DNA from: Christiangramia sp.
GTDB taxonomy: Bacteria > Bacteroidota > Bacteroidia > Flavobacteriales > Flavobacteriaceae
Direction of reading: 5' to 3'
Assembly (NCBI GenBank): GCA_024635735.1
Contig: JAGXII010000207.1
Span: 1 to 17,425, forward strand
Length of the DNA stretch: 17,425 nt
Positions within the stretch are counted from its first letter, which is position 1. Every line of letters begins with the position of its first letter. The position numbers and the translations under genes are program-made. Positions 1-7,347 of the stretch are shown here, one piece after another. Below the pieces are notes generated by a model. It made no database searches. It was not told the origin of the DNA and worked only from the letters and a program-made list of their open reading frames with translations.

Positions 1-108
1 AACAACGTCTACGACCCATACGATTTGATTGCTTCTATTTTGGGCTTAATTGGAACCTTTGTAGTTATTCAGAATTTTGGATTTATGAATAAAGTGGAAA
101 AAGAATAA
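1..108 (+). CDS. C-terminal end of a membrane protein (5' end outside window)
   Basis: Frame 1 is open from the window edge to a TAA at 106-108 and gives 35 residues. A short DPYDLIAS motif leads into a hydrophobic stretch (about residues 8-25, rich in Ile, Leu, Val, Gly) and then a charged tail ending KVEKE. This looks like the last membrane helix and cytoplasmic tail of an integral membrane protein. A D-x-x-D-hydrophobic-Ala/Gly pattern before the last helix occurs in VanZ-like proteins, but too little is visible to assign a family. The stop codon is followed at once by a repeat-like stretch (AACG at 110-113, AAATAGTGG at 134-142) that resembles the one after the next gene. Confidence 0.5.
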   Translation, partial: NNVYDPYDLIASILGLIGTFVVIQNFGFMNKVEKE

Positions 109-109
109 A

Positions 110-261
110 AACGTGCTACAACAGGTCCAGCACAAATAGTGGATAGCCTTTAAAAGAAAATCATTAACTTCACCTACCAACCAGGTCTAAGCCAACATCC
201 CGAATCTATCGGGACGCATCCCTTACCCCGCTATTTATTCATAACCATAACCGTTGGCCTT
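110..261. repeat. Cassette-like intergenic repeat upstream of the esterase gene
   Basis: This stretch between the first stop codon and the esterase gene can fold on itself: AAATAGTGG (134-142) pairs with CCGCTATTT (228-236), allowing one G-T pair. Its right end (227-261) starts CCCGCTATTT, holds ATAAC, and ends GTTGGCCTT. The same three blocks occur in inverted orientation just after the esterase gene (1555-1585). A separate GTGCT/AGCAC hairpin lies at 113-132. The layout resembles the recombination sites of gene cassettes, but the ends do not match the integron attC core consensus (RYYYAAC/GTTRRRY). The site type is therefore an inference. Confidence 0.45.
198..214. repeat. Short REP-like hairpin TCCCGA-N5-TCGGGA
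   Basis: A perfect 6-bp stem (198-203 with 209-214) encloses a 5-base loop, ATCTA. It is clearly more GC-rich than the surrounding sequence. Similar TCCCGA/TCGGGA palindromes are, from memory, common between genes in Flavobacteriaceae, where they behave like REP elements. It lies inside the larger cassette-like repeat and has no T-run, so it is not a good terminator on either strand. Confidence 0.35.
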
Positions 262-324
262 CATTATCTCGCCGATTCAGAAATCTAACGCAACAATAAG
301 TACTTTAAAAACTTATTTTGCAAG

Positions 325-1551
325 ATGAAAAAATCCTATAACAGACTCCTTTTTCAGGAAAGAATTGAGATTAATGAAAATAAAGAGTTCCTTGAAAATA
401 TTGGAGTTATAGATAGTATTTACTCCAAAACGCTCGAAGAATACAGAAGGATTTATATTCAATTTCCAGATAGTTTTCTAACTGAGAATGATAAGAAATA
501 TCCTGTAGTTTTTATTTTAGATGGAGAGGTACTTTTACCCACAGTTAAAAATGTTCAAAGCTTTTATAGTGGTGGTTTTACTCCAGAAATGATTCTTGTG
601 GGTATTTCAAATGAAAATCACCGAACACGAGACTTGACATCTTCTAAAATAACTGAGAAATATGGAATGCCATTTAATGAAGAAAATGGAGAGGCAGATA
701 ATTTTAGTGAATTTTTAGAAATAGAATTAATTCCATTTATAGAAAACAAGTATCCTGTCACCAATTTTAGAACCTTAATAGGTCATTCATATGGAGGCCT
801 ATTTACCATTTATACGCTAATTAATAATCCACAATTATTTTCCAACTACTTAGCCATTGATCCAAGTCTAGATTGGGATGATCAAAAATTACTCACAGAT
901 TCAAAAGCTAAATTGGCAAATAAAAATTATAATGGAAAAAGTTTATTTATGTCTTTAAATGGACAATTAAATATGCAAAATCCAAACGTTACTATAGAAA
1001 ATGTAATGAAAGACACGACAGACTTTACATTATTTGCCAGGTCTAATATTACATTTTCAAATACGGTAAAAAAGAACAATAAAAATGGATTAGATTATGA
1101 ATGGAAATTTTATCCCAGAGATCTACATGGCACAATCGCATTTCCATCTATTATGGATGGTTTAATATCTGTTTTTGAATGGTATCAAATGGAGAATACT
1201 TACAAATTTAATTCTCCTGCAACTTCAAAAGAGGAACTGTTTAGCATTGTAAATTATAGAGCTGCAAAACTCAAAAATAATTTTGGCTATGAAGTTCCGC
1301 CATATCCTGAAGAACTTCTCAATGCACTAGGTTATATGAGTTTAGACATGGAGCAATTAGGAAAATCAAAAATGTTTTTTGATTTTGCAATCGAGTATTA
1401 TCCAAAAAGTTCCAATTCGTACGATTCTATGTCAGAATATTATGAAAGAATTGGTGATTTCAACAGTGCATTAAAATTCGCAACCAAAGCTTACGAACTA
1501 AATAACGATGACTACTATAAACAGAGAATAGAAGATTTAAGGAAAAAATAA
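325..1551 (+). CDS. Esterase D/Fes-type alpha/beta hydrolase with C-terminal TPR segment
   Basis: The protein (408 aa) is a putative carboxylesterase of the esterase D family (PF00756; relatives hydrolyse ferric enterobactin-type esters or S-formylglutathione). Residues ~20-290 form the hydrolase domain: KYPVVFILDGE leads to the nucleophile elbow GHSYGG, with Ser155 as nucleophile, and His268 in DLHGTIAF is the likely catalytic His. The acid residue is uncertain. Residues ~330-405 look like TPR helices (paired Tyr/Ala/Leu-rich helices ending AYELNNDD). There is no signal peptide, so it is probably cytoplasmic; the substrate cannot be told. ATG 325 is the first start after an upstream stop at 286-288, and a weak AATAAGT/ACTTATT hairpin (295-317) lies just before it. 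The gene is visibly more AT-rich than its neighbours and is bracketed by inverted repeats (227-261 and 1555-1585), which suggests acquisition. Confidence 0.8.
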   Translation: MKKSYNRLLFQERIEINENKEFLENIGVIDSIYSKTLEEYRRIYIQFPDSFLTENDKKYPVVFILDGEVLLPTVKNVQSFYSGGFTPEMILVGISNENHRTRDLTSSKITEKYGMPFNEENGEADNFSEFLEIELIPFIENKYPVTNFRTLIGHSYGGLFTIYTLINNPQLFSNYLAIDPSLDWDDQKLLTDSKAKLANKNYNGKSLFMSLNGQLNMQNPNVTIENVMKDTTDFTLFARSNITFSNTVKKNNKNGLDYEWKFYPRDLHGTIAFPSIMDGLISVFEWYQMENTYKFNSPATSKEELFSIVNYRAAKLKNNFGYEVPPYPEELLNALGYMSLDMEQLGKSKMFFDFAIEYYPKSSNSYDSMSEYYERIGDFNSALKFATKAYELNNDDYYKQRIEDLRKK

Positions 1552-1615
1552 CGAAAGGCCAACCTCTGTTATAGCAAATAGCGGGTTTCACCGAAAAATT
1601 GTAATTTTTGAAACC
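1550..1615. repeat. Cassette-like repeat overlapping the esterase stop codon, with hairpin
   Basis: The repeat begins inside the stop codon (TAACG). Positions 1555-1585 read AAGGCCAAC, then TTAT, then AAATAGCGGG, which is the imperfect reverse complement of 227-261. It is also similar in direct orientation to 110-142 (AACG ... AAATAGYGG), so each of two successive stop codons is followed by the same motif. It continues into a hairpin: GGTTTCA (1584-1590) pairs with TGAAACC (1609-1615), with an inner AAAATT/AATTTT stem and a 2-base loop. No T-run follows, so I do not call it a terminator. Confidence 0.45.
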
Positions 1616-1841
1616 AGGAAAGAAAATGTTTAACCACGCCTGTTGCGTGTTTGGTCTTTTATCAACTTTCTGGAAATTGATTTTTTTAAATTCAGAATTA
1701 AAAACCCCAATCTGATAATCGCATACTATTTGAAATAATTTGTTATTCAGGTACTTATAAAATTTAGCGAGATAATTTTTAAGTTATTTCTGTATATTTA
1801 ATGCTTTCATAAGAATTTTTTACAACCAGTTTTCAAAAGAT
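1616..1841. other. Intergenic region before the sensor kinase gene
   Basis: No open frame of interest is visible. A small hairpin, CACGC (1635-1639) with GCGTG (1645-1649), is followed by a T-rich stretch and could weakly terminate the esterase transcript. A TATATTTA (1793-1800) is close to the Bacteroidota -7 box TAnnTTTG, but I see no TTTG at the right spacing upstream of it. The kinase promoter is therefore not located. Confidence 0.3.
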
Positions 1842-3731
1842 ATGCTTAAAATAGTTTCCACAATTTTACTGGTTTGTTTTTTTTCAGGATTCTGTTTTTC
1901 ACAATCTGAAATTTTAAGCGAAAAAGACCTTAATAACCAACCTGTAGATTCAATCTTGTCATGGATGCGTGCTAACAGCACCACAGGAGAGAATTTAGAC
2001 GAATTTCACAGGATTGGCCTAAAAACTTTAAAACGAAGTTTAAAAACAGAAAATGATAGTTTAATTTCCAAAATCCATGAATCATTAGCTAACTGGCACT
2101 CTTATAATGGTTTGTTTTCACCTGACTCTGTGGTCTATCATGCCGAGAAGGCTTTAGCATATCATCTAAAAGGCGATGACCAAAAAAAAATTGCAGATAC
2201 TTACAGGTCTCTTTCCATAGATTATTTAAATACCGGTCAATTAGATAAAGCACAGGAGGTATTGTTCAGGTCTATTGAACTGTACGAAGAACTAAAGGAC
2301 GATGCCGGGCTGGGAAGTGCCTATCGTACTTTAGGTGTTAAATATCGCGTGATGGAAGATTATGAGAAATCTATATACTACACCAATCAGGCGATTCCTT
2401 TATTAGAGAAAACTGAAAATTACAGCGAGTTAGCGATCGCGCAATTCAATTTAATAATCGGGTATGGTGAACTCGGTGAATATGAAAAAGCCTATAAAGC
2501 TACCGAGGACTGCCTGGAAATTGTTAAAACAAAAGTACCTGAGGAAATTTTTATACCTATTAGAGCGTACTCCTATCGGGGTGAAGTCTATACAAAAGCC
2601 AAAGATTATGACAATGCTTTAAAAGATTATCTGGCAGCATGGGAATTGTGTAAAAAGCATATAGGTGAAGAACGTTGTGCCACCTATAGAACCGAAATTG
2701 GACAAATTTACCTGTTACAAAAAAATTATGGGCAGGCTTTAGATCATCTTTTGGCCGGTGTGAGCGCTTATGAAGATAAAGACCAGGGTGGGATCATTCA
2801 ACCCTATTTAGATCTGGCAGAAGCCTATATTCAATTAGGTGATTATGAAAATGCCTTGTTATACAAAGACAAGGCATACACCAATTCTAAAAACTTACTG
2901 GAGGGTAAGATTGAAAATATTGAATCTGAGATGGCCATCAAATATGAAACAGGTAAAAAAGATGAGACTCTGGCATCTCAGGCAGCTTTAATAGAACAAA
3001 AAAGTAAAACCCAAACACTATTTATTGTGATCGCCTCTCTTTTATTCGTGTTTTTACTGTCTTTACTTTACTTCTTCTATAAGAGCAAAAAAGCCACCAG
3101 AATTATCAGAGCTAAGAATGCCGAAAATGAATTGTTGTTGAAAGAGATTCACCACCGTGTAAAAAACAACCTGGAAATGGTGAAAAGCCTTATAGCCCTT
3201 CAATCGGCTCAAATAGAAGATCCTGCCACAAAAGACGCCATGATCGCCAGTCAAAACCGTGTTCAGTCTATGGGGATCATTCATCAAAAATTATATCAGG
3301 GTACAAATCTGGGAAGTATTGAAATGAAGGATTATTTCATCAATCTAAGCGAAGGTATCCTTGACTCTTTTAATGCGGAAGATCAGGTAAAAATTGAATG
3401 TGCCATGGATAATTTAGATCTGGATGTAGATACGGCTGTGCCCATAGGTTTAATTGTAAACGAGTTGCTTACCAATGCGCTTAAATACGCTTTCCCCAAA
3501 CAGCAGCCAGGCATCATAAATATTAGTTTGGAAAAAGACACTCATCAAAATTTAAAATTACAGGTAAGAGATAATGGAGTTGGGAAAACAGATGGTCTTG
3601 CGCCAAAAGGTACAGGCTTTGGCTCACAACTGGTTAAATTACTAACCCGGCAACTTAATGGAAAGATGATAGAACGTAATGATAACGGAACTCATATTGA
3701 ATTTGACTTTTTAATAAGAAAAAGTGCATAA
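1842..3731 (+). CDS. TPR-containing membrane sensor histidine kinase (HisKA_2 type)
   Basis: A 629-aa sensor kinase of a two-component system. An N-terminal signal peptide (residues 1-21, ending FCFSQ) precedes a periplasmic region with several TPR repeats (~70-350; for example ADTYRSLSIDYLNTGQ and LAEAYIQLGDYENALLYKDKA). A short coiled stretch and one membrane helix (~393-414) follow. The cytoplasmic part has the HisKA_2 phosphoacceptor box EIHHRVKNNLE, with His437/His438 (the His next to Arg is the likely site), and a HATPase_c domain: N-box NELLTNALKYAFP from N540, G1 DNGVGK, G2 GTGFGSQLV. All catalytic boxes look intact. Its stop codon overlaps the ATG of the response regulator by one base (TAATG), so the pair is translationally coupled and very likely cognate. 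The signal is unknown; periplasmic TPRs suggest a protein or envelope cue. Confidence 0.93.
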   Translation: MLKIVSTILLVCFFSGFCFSQSEILSEKDLNNQPVDSILSWMRANSTTGENLDEFHRIGLKTLKRSLKTENDSLISKIHESLANWHSYNGLFSPDSVVYHAEKALAYHLKGDDQKKIADTYRSLSIDYLNTGQLDKAQEVLFRSIELYEELKDDAGLGSAYRTLGVKYRVMEDYEKSIYYTNQAIPLLEKTENYSELAIAQFNLIIGYGELGEYEKAYKATEDCLEIVKTKVPEEIFIPIRAYSYRGEVYTKAKDYDNALKDYLAAWELCKKHIGEERCATYRTEIGQIYLLQKNYGQALDHLLAGVSAYEDKDQGGIIQPYLDLAEAYIQLGDYENALLYKDKAYTNSKNLLEGKIENIESEMAIKYETGKKDETLASQAALIEQKSKTQTLFIVIASLLFVFLLSLLYFFYKSKKATRIIRAKNAENELLLKEIHHRVKNNLEMVKSLIALQSAQIEDPATKDAMIASQNRVQSMGIIHQKLYQGTNLGSIEMKDYFINLSEGILDSFNAEDQVKIECAMDNLDLDVDTAVPIGLIVNELLTNALKYAFPKQQPGIINISLEKDTHQNLKLQVRDNGVGKTDGLAPKGTGFGSQLVKLLTRQLNGKMIERNDNGTHIEFDFLIRKSA

Positions 3732-4474
3732 TGAGTGAAAAGATAAAAATACTTATTGTTGAAGATGAAATGATCATCGCGGCTAATATCTCATTACAGT
3801 TAAATGAATTAGGATATGAAGTTACCGGCATTGTTCCCAGAGGAGAAGAAGCTTTAATGCATATTAAATCTGAAACTCCAGATATAATTCTGCTTGATAT
3901 CAACCTTAAAGGCAATTTAGACGGTATAGAGACTGCTTTGACAATGCAAAAAACCCACGATATTCCTGTTATCTATTTAACCGCGAATTCAGATGATGCC
4001 CATTTTAACAGAGCCAAAGAAACCCACCCTTATGGCTTTATTGCCAAACCTTTCAAAAAATTAGATCTACAACGTGTAATCGAATTGACGATAACCCAAA
4101 TAGGTATTAAGAAAAATAACAAGACTGATGTCAAATCTACAAATGATGAAGCCTTCATTTTAAGTGATTGTATTTTTGTGAGGCATTTTAATTCAATGGT
4201 GAAAGTCAATATTATAGACATTCTTTACATTGAAGCCGAACGGAATTACTGTCGTATTTTCTCCAATAACAAGGAATATTTACTCGTCATAACGCTAAAA
4301 GAGATGGATAAAAAATTACCGTCCAAACACTTTTTAAGAATTCACAGGTCTTACATTATCAATATTTCTCAAATCACAGAGATAGCCACCAGCCATATAG
4401 TTATTGGCAGGAAAGCTATTCCCATTAGTAAGTCTTTAAAAAAGGAATTGCTCAAGCGACTACAAACTATTTGA
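3731..4474 (+). CDS. LytTR-family response regulator
   Basis: A 247-aa transcription regulator. The receiver domain (residues ~5-120) has the acidic pocket E11/D12, phosphoacceptor Asp56 (ILLDINLKG), Thr84 (YLTAN) and Lys106 (AKPF), so it should be phosphorylated normally. The LytTR DNA-binding domain spans ~145-245: SMVKVNIIDILYIEAERNYC and FLRIHRSYIINISQI carry the usual family signatures. It starts on the last base of the upstream kinase stop codon, which must be its partner. This HisKA_2/LytTR pairing is common in Bacteroidota. The nearest downstream gene, the secreted protein at 4606, is a natural candidate target, because an 18-bp palindrome lies just before it. That link is inferred from position only. 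Confidence 0.93.
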   Translation: MSEKIKILIVEDEMIIAANISLQLNELGYEVTGIVPRGEEALMHIKSETPDIILLDINLKGNLDGIETALTMQKTHDIPVIYLTANSDDAHFNRAKETHPYGFIAKPFKKLDLQRVIELTITQIGIKKNNKTDVKSTNDEAFILSDCIFVRHFNSMVKVNIIDILYIEAERNYCRIFSNNKEYLLVITLKEMDKKLPSKHFLRIHRSYIINISQITEIATSHIVIGRKAIPISKSLKKELLKRLQTI

Positions 4475-4505
4475 TCGCCTTGCTAAGTAAACTTTCTTTC
4501 CCGGA

Positions 4506-4518
4506 CAGCATATTGCTG
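4506..4518 (+). terminator. Weak hairpin after the response regulator gene
   Basis: CAGCA (4506-4510) and TGCTG (4514-4518) form a 5-bp stem with a TAT loop, about 30 bases after the regulator stop codon. It is followed by CTTTCG rather than a true T-run. It may end the kinase-regulator transcript partly, but it is weak as an intrinsic terminator. Confidence 0.2.
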
Positions 4519-4571
4519 CTTTCGTCCTTCTTCATTTAGTAAAACCATTGAATATGAGTTATTTAGACTTG

Positions 4572-4589
4572 AGATGAACATATTCATCT
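4572..4589. promoter_or_regulatory. 18-bp palindrome upstream of the secreted-protein gene
   Basis: AGATGAA-CATA-TTCATCT is a perfect 7-bp inverted repeat with a 4-base spacer, ending 16 bases before ATG 4606. A second, overlapping repeat, TGAATATG (4549-4556) with CATATTCA (4579-4586), lies in the same stretch, so two alternative foldings are possible. The position fits an operator or a 5' leader hairpin. LytTR proteins usually bind direct repeats, so the neighbouring regulator need not be the binder. Confidence 0.3.
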
Positions 4590-4605
4590 ACAAAATAAAT
4601 AACTT

Positions 4606-5343
4606 ATGAAAACAACTAAACTTATTATTACTACACTATTCCTGGCAATCCTTAGCATCAATTCGCTCATTGCTCAGAACAATGAAAGTGAAATCTTAAC
4701 CACAACTGAAATTACAGTCAAACAAGGTCATCACGCCCAGTTTATAGAAGGCGTCAAAACCTGGAAATCATGTTACGTGGAAAACAATGGGGAAGATAAA
4801 TGGAATATGTGGCATAGAGAGCAAGGTGCAGGCAACCTCTACATTATGTCTGGTATGATACCAAATTGGGCCGAAATGGATAAAGAAGATCAGGCCAGTA
4901 ATGAATGTTATATAATCCTGTTGAATTTAATTATGCCTCACATTGAAAAAGTGAATTCAAGAATTGCGCGAAGCATGCCGGAAGTGAGCAGAAGTTTTCC
5001 CGAGGATGCAAAATACATTCGCGTTAATTATTATAAGGTACATAAAGAGTACGCTTTTGAACAGGTAATAAGCACTGTGACCCAGGCCATAAAAGACAAA
5101 GAAGGTAGTGCCCGTGGCTTATGGTACAACATTGAACTTGGTGGTCCGGATACTCCTGACTTTATGATTGCTGAACCATTTACGAAATATGCAGATATGG
5201 ATATAAAACGGGATAGTCCGGCAAAGATATACACTGATCTGGTAGGAGAAGAAAAAGCCGCTGAGCTTTGGGAAGTATGGTTCGATACCTTAGAAAATAG
5301 TTGGTCCTATACCTTCAAACTAAACACAGAAATGAGTAATTAA
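4606..5343 (+). CDS. Secreted protein with two similar halves, function unknown
   Basis: A 245-aa exported protein. The signal peptide is residues 1-24 (hydrophobic core LIITTLFLAILSI, probable cleavage near IAQ-N). The mature part seems to be two versions of one ~100-residue module. In half 1 (~30-120), ILTTTEITVKQGHHAQF is followed by helix, NMWHREQG, YIMSG and NWAEMDK. In half 2 (~135-240), YIRVNYYKVHKEYAFEQV is followed by helix, GLWYNIELGG, FMIAEPF and KYADMDI. The order strand, helix, strand, strand and the W/Y-A-x-MD-K/I motif fit a tandem ferredoxin-like, dimeric alpha/beta-barrel (ABM-like) fold. This is a judgement from the pattern, not a database match. No catalytic residues are evident. 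It lies 131 bp after a LytTR regulator and may be under its control. Similar proteins in flavobacteria are, as I recall, annotated hypothetical. Confidence 0.75.
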   Translation: MKTTKLIITTLFLAILSINSLIAQNNESEILTTTEITVKQGHHAQFIEGVKTWKSCYVENNGEDKWNMWHREQGAGNLYIMSGMIPNWAEMDKEDQASNECYIILLNLIMPHIEKVNSRIARSMPEVSRSFPEDAKYIRVNYYKVHKEYAFEQVISTVTQAIKDKEGSARGLWYNIELGGPDTPDFMIAEPFTKYADMDIKRDSPAKIYTDLVGEEKAAELWEVWFDTLENSWSYTFKLNTEMSN

Positions 5344-5598
5344 TTAGCCATTCAACAAAGTTTTACAATACTGCCAGCCTTTTTTAACTAAATAATAAAA
5401 ATACTCTTTTACTTAATTGAAATCGCCAGGGATAGAGTCTTTGCAGTCATCACAAAAGTTTATCCACAAGGTCTATCCACCATCATTTGTCAATTACAAT
5501 TTTAAATAGTTAGGTCATTCATCAATCCTGATTAGATAGTTAAAAAAGGCTGAAAGTATTAATTTAAGCCGTGAAATCCCCAAAATATGACTAGCTGC

Positions 5599-5626
5599 AG
5601 ATTTAAATCTACTAATCTTAAAATCT
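5599..5626. promoter_or_regulatory. Palindrome and 8-bp iterations before the MFS gene
   Basis: AGATTTAAATCT (5599-5610) is a perfect 12-bp palindrome. Its right half starts three AATCT copies at exact 8-bp steps (5606, 5614, 5622), and the last ends 5 bases before ATG 5632. This could be an operator for the permease gene or chance in AT-rich DNA. The rest of the gap from 5344 holds nothing else I can support. Confidence 0.2.
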
Positions 5627-5631
5627 AAGTC

Positions 5632-6996
5632 ATGAATAAAAAAATATCCAGCGTAAAAAATAGATTAGGTAGAAATTTAACTAAAAATGCATTAACACGA
5701 TACGTTACGTTCTCAGCACTTTACACGGCACAGGGAATTCCTGAAGGCATCACAATTCTAGCAATGCCTGCCTGGTTAGCAATGAATGGTAAGTCGGCAA
5801 TGGAAATCGCTGCTTTGGTTAGCGTTATGCTCATTCCATGGAGTTTTAAAATTATAATAGCTCCATTGATGGACCGTTTTACAATTTTGTCTATGGGAAG
5901 AAAACGGCCATGGGTAATCTTTGGTCAACTCGGATTAATAGTCAGTTTTTTGAATCTCGGCCTGGTGCCCGATCCCATAAACAATCTTAGCGGCTTAATG
6001 ATAGCAGGTTTCTTCGTTAACTTCTTTGGAGCATTTCAGGATGTTGCTACAGACGGAATGGCTGTAGAGGTGATCCCCGGCCATGAACAGGCAAGAGCCA
6101 ATGGTTTAATGTGGGGATCAAAAACAATAGGCCTTTCATTATCTTTAATAATTGGAACCTGGCTTATCAATAATTTTAGTTTTTCAATTGCTGTTTCCTC
6201 ACTTTCAATAGCGGTAGCAACCATTATGATCTTCCCCATATATTTTAAAGAACGTCCGGGTGAAAAGCTTCTTCCATGGACTCCTGGCAAGGCGTCTACC
6301 CAATCAAAAAAGACACAGTTAAAAAGTTGGAACCACATCTTTAAGAGTCTATACAAAGTGTTGATATTGAAATCCAGTGTAGTGCTTTGTATTGGAATTT
6401 TTCTCTTAGGTATAATGTTTGGCCTGGTAGAAACACTACTACCTATTTTTAGTATTCAGGAATTAGGTTGGACAAATTCATATTTTTCGAACATACTCTC
6501 CATAACCTCTGTAATTGGAGGTTTTCTAGGGATGATTGTTGGAGGCTATCTTGTAGATCATTATGGTAAAATTAAAATGCTTAGCCTTTACCTTATTTTA
6601 TTAACCAGCCTGATAGTAGTTTTTGCTCTTATGACTAATTTATGGAGCAGCGTTTTTGTAATAATTGCCTTTATCCTATCGTATTGCACCCTGTATACTT
6701 TTTTATGTATAGCCATTTTTGCATCTGCCATGCATCTGTGCTGGAAAACGGTTGCTGCGACCCAGTTTACACTTTATATGGCCATATCCAATATGGGACG
6801 TGCTACCGGAGCGGGCCTGCTTGGATTTTTGAAGACCAGTTACAATTGGGACACTGTCTTTTTTACTATAGCTATAATACCTTTTGTTCTGGTAATTATT
6901 ATTCAGTTTATAAATCTTAAAAGGCACAGGATCAAAGTGAATAGTTTTGATGTTATACCATATGAAATAGTTACTCCTCCGGTAATAAAAAATTAA
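5632..6996 (+). CDS. MFS permease of the AmpG/PAT-like group
   Basis: A 454-aa inner-membrane protein with about 12 hydrophobic helices. Several signatures fit the AmpG (muropeptide permease) / PAT subgroup of the major facilitator superfamily. These are TAQGIPEG in helix 1, PWSFKIIIAPLMDRF (residues ~69-83) before a GRKRPW loop (89-94), and QDVATDGMAVEVIP (136-149) followed by ARANGLMWGSKTIG. A central loop (~205-240) separates the two six-helix halves. AmpG imports anhydromuropeptides during wall recycling, but this group is diverse and no recycling gene lies next to it, so the substrate is open. ATG 5632 is chosen because the cationic N-terminus before helix 1 is typical. It appears to be a single gene with its own upstream region. 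Confidence 0.85.
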   Translation: MNKKISSVKNRLGRNLTKNALTRYVTFSALYTAQGIPEGITILAMPAWLAMNGKSAMEIAALVSVMLIPWSFKIIIAPLMDRFTILSMGRKRPWVIFGQLGLIVSFLNLGLVPDPINNLSGLMIAGFFVNFFGAFQDVATDGMAVEVIPGHEQARANGLMWGSKTIGLSLSLIIGTWLINNFSFSIAVSSLSIAVATIMIFPIYFKERPGEKLLPWTPGKASTQSKKTQLKSWNHIFKSLYKVLILKSSVVLCIGIFLLGIMFGLVETLLPIFSIQELGWTNSYFSNILSITSVIGGFLGMIVGGYLVDHYGKIKMLSLYLILLTSLIVVFALMTNLWSSVFVIIAFILSYCTLYTFLCIAIFASAMHLCWKTVAATQFTLYMAISNMGRATGAGLLGFLKTSYNWDTVFFTIAIIPFVLVIIIQFINLKRHRIKVNSFDVIPYEIVTPPVIKN

Positions 6997-7347
6997 GATC
7001 GTTAATGTAGAAATTAGAACGGTAATAGCCTTCCAGTTTTTAGGTTGTAAGTACAGAATACAATGAAAAATTTTCTATCAAGCCTGAAAAACCCAAAGAT
7101 ATTGGAGTTCTTACCATTTGCTGGTCTTGGGGAACCAGCTTTGCAGGTGATAATGAAAAGATCGAGGGTTCTTTAGGCGTTAGATAAAACCTTATATATC
7201 ACAAATCTGAACTATAAAAGGTCTAATCACGTCTAAGGACTGGCAGTTTCCAAAATTTTTAAACTAAATCACGACACTATTTAAGGCCTTCTGAAAATGT
7301 GATTGAAAAACTTCAGAATTTCTGATATTTGAAGAAAATAGAATCGC
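6997..7347. other. Convergent gap holding only a coding-like remnant
   Basis: This gap lies between the stop of the permease (plus) and the stop of the methyltransferase-like gene (minus). Apart from the stop-bounded stretch at 7044-7187 I see no gene, no strong terminator hairpin and no repeat. Confidence 0.5.
7044..7187 (+). pseudogene. Possible C-terminal remnant of a degraded gene
   Basis: Between a TAG at 7041-7043 and a TAA at 7185-7187 one plus-strand frame reads like a real protein end of 47 residues: KPEKPKDIGVLTICWSWGT, then SFAGDNEKIEGSLGVR, with a Trp/Gly/Asp-rich, non-repetitive composition. There is no plausible start codon and no continuing homologous-looking frame upstream. 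I do not recognise the family. It could be the tail of a gene lost by deletion, or chance. Confidence 0.3.

Noticed and set aside
110..261. Classical integron attC site
   Set aside because: The ends (GTTGGCC / GGCCAAC) do not match GTTRRRY/RYYYAAC and no integrase is in the window; kept only as cassette-like.
4475..4605. LytTR direct-repeat binding sites
   Set aside because: I could not find two properly spaced copies of the LytTR consensus; only palindromes are present.
5380..5505. Short protein-like frame (EIARDRVFAVITKVYPQGLS) upstream of the permease
   Set aside because: It has no start codon and is only ~36 codons between stops; no recognisable family, and easily chance.
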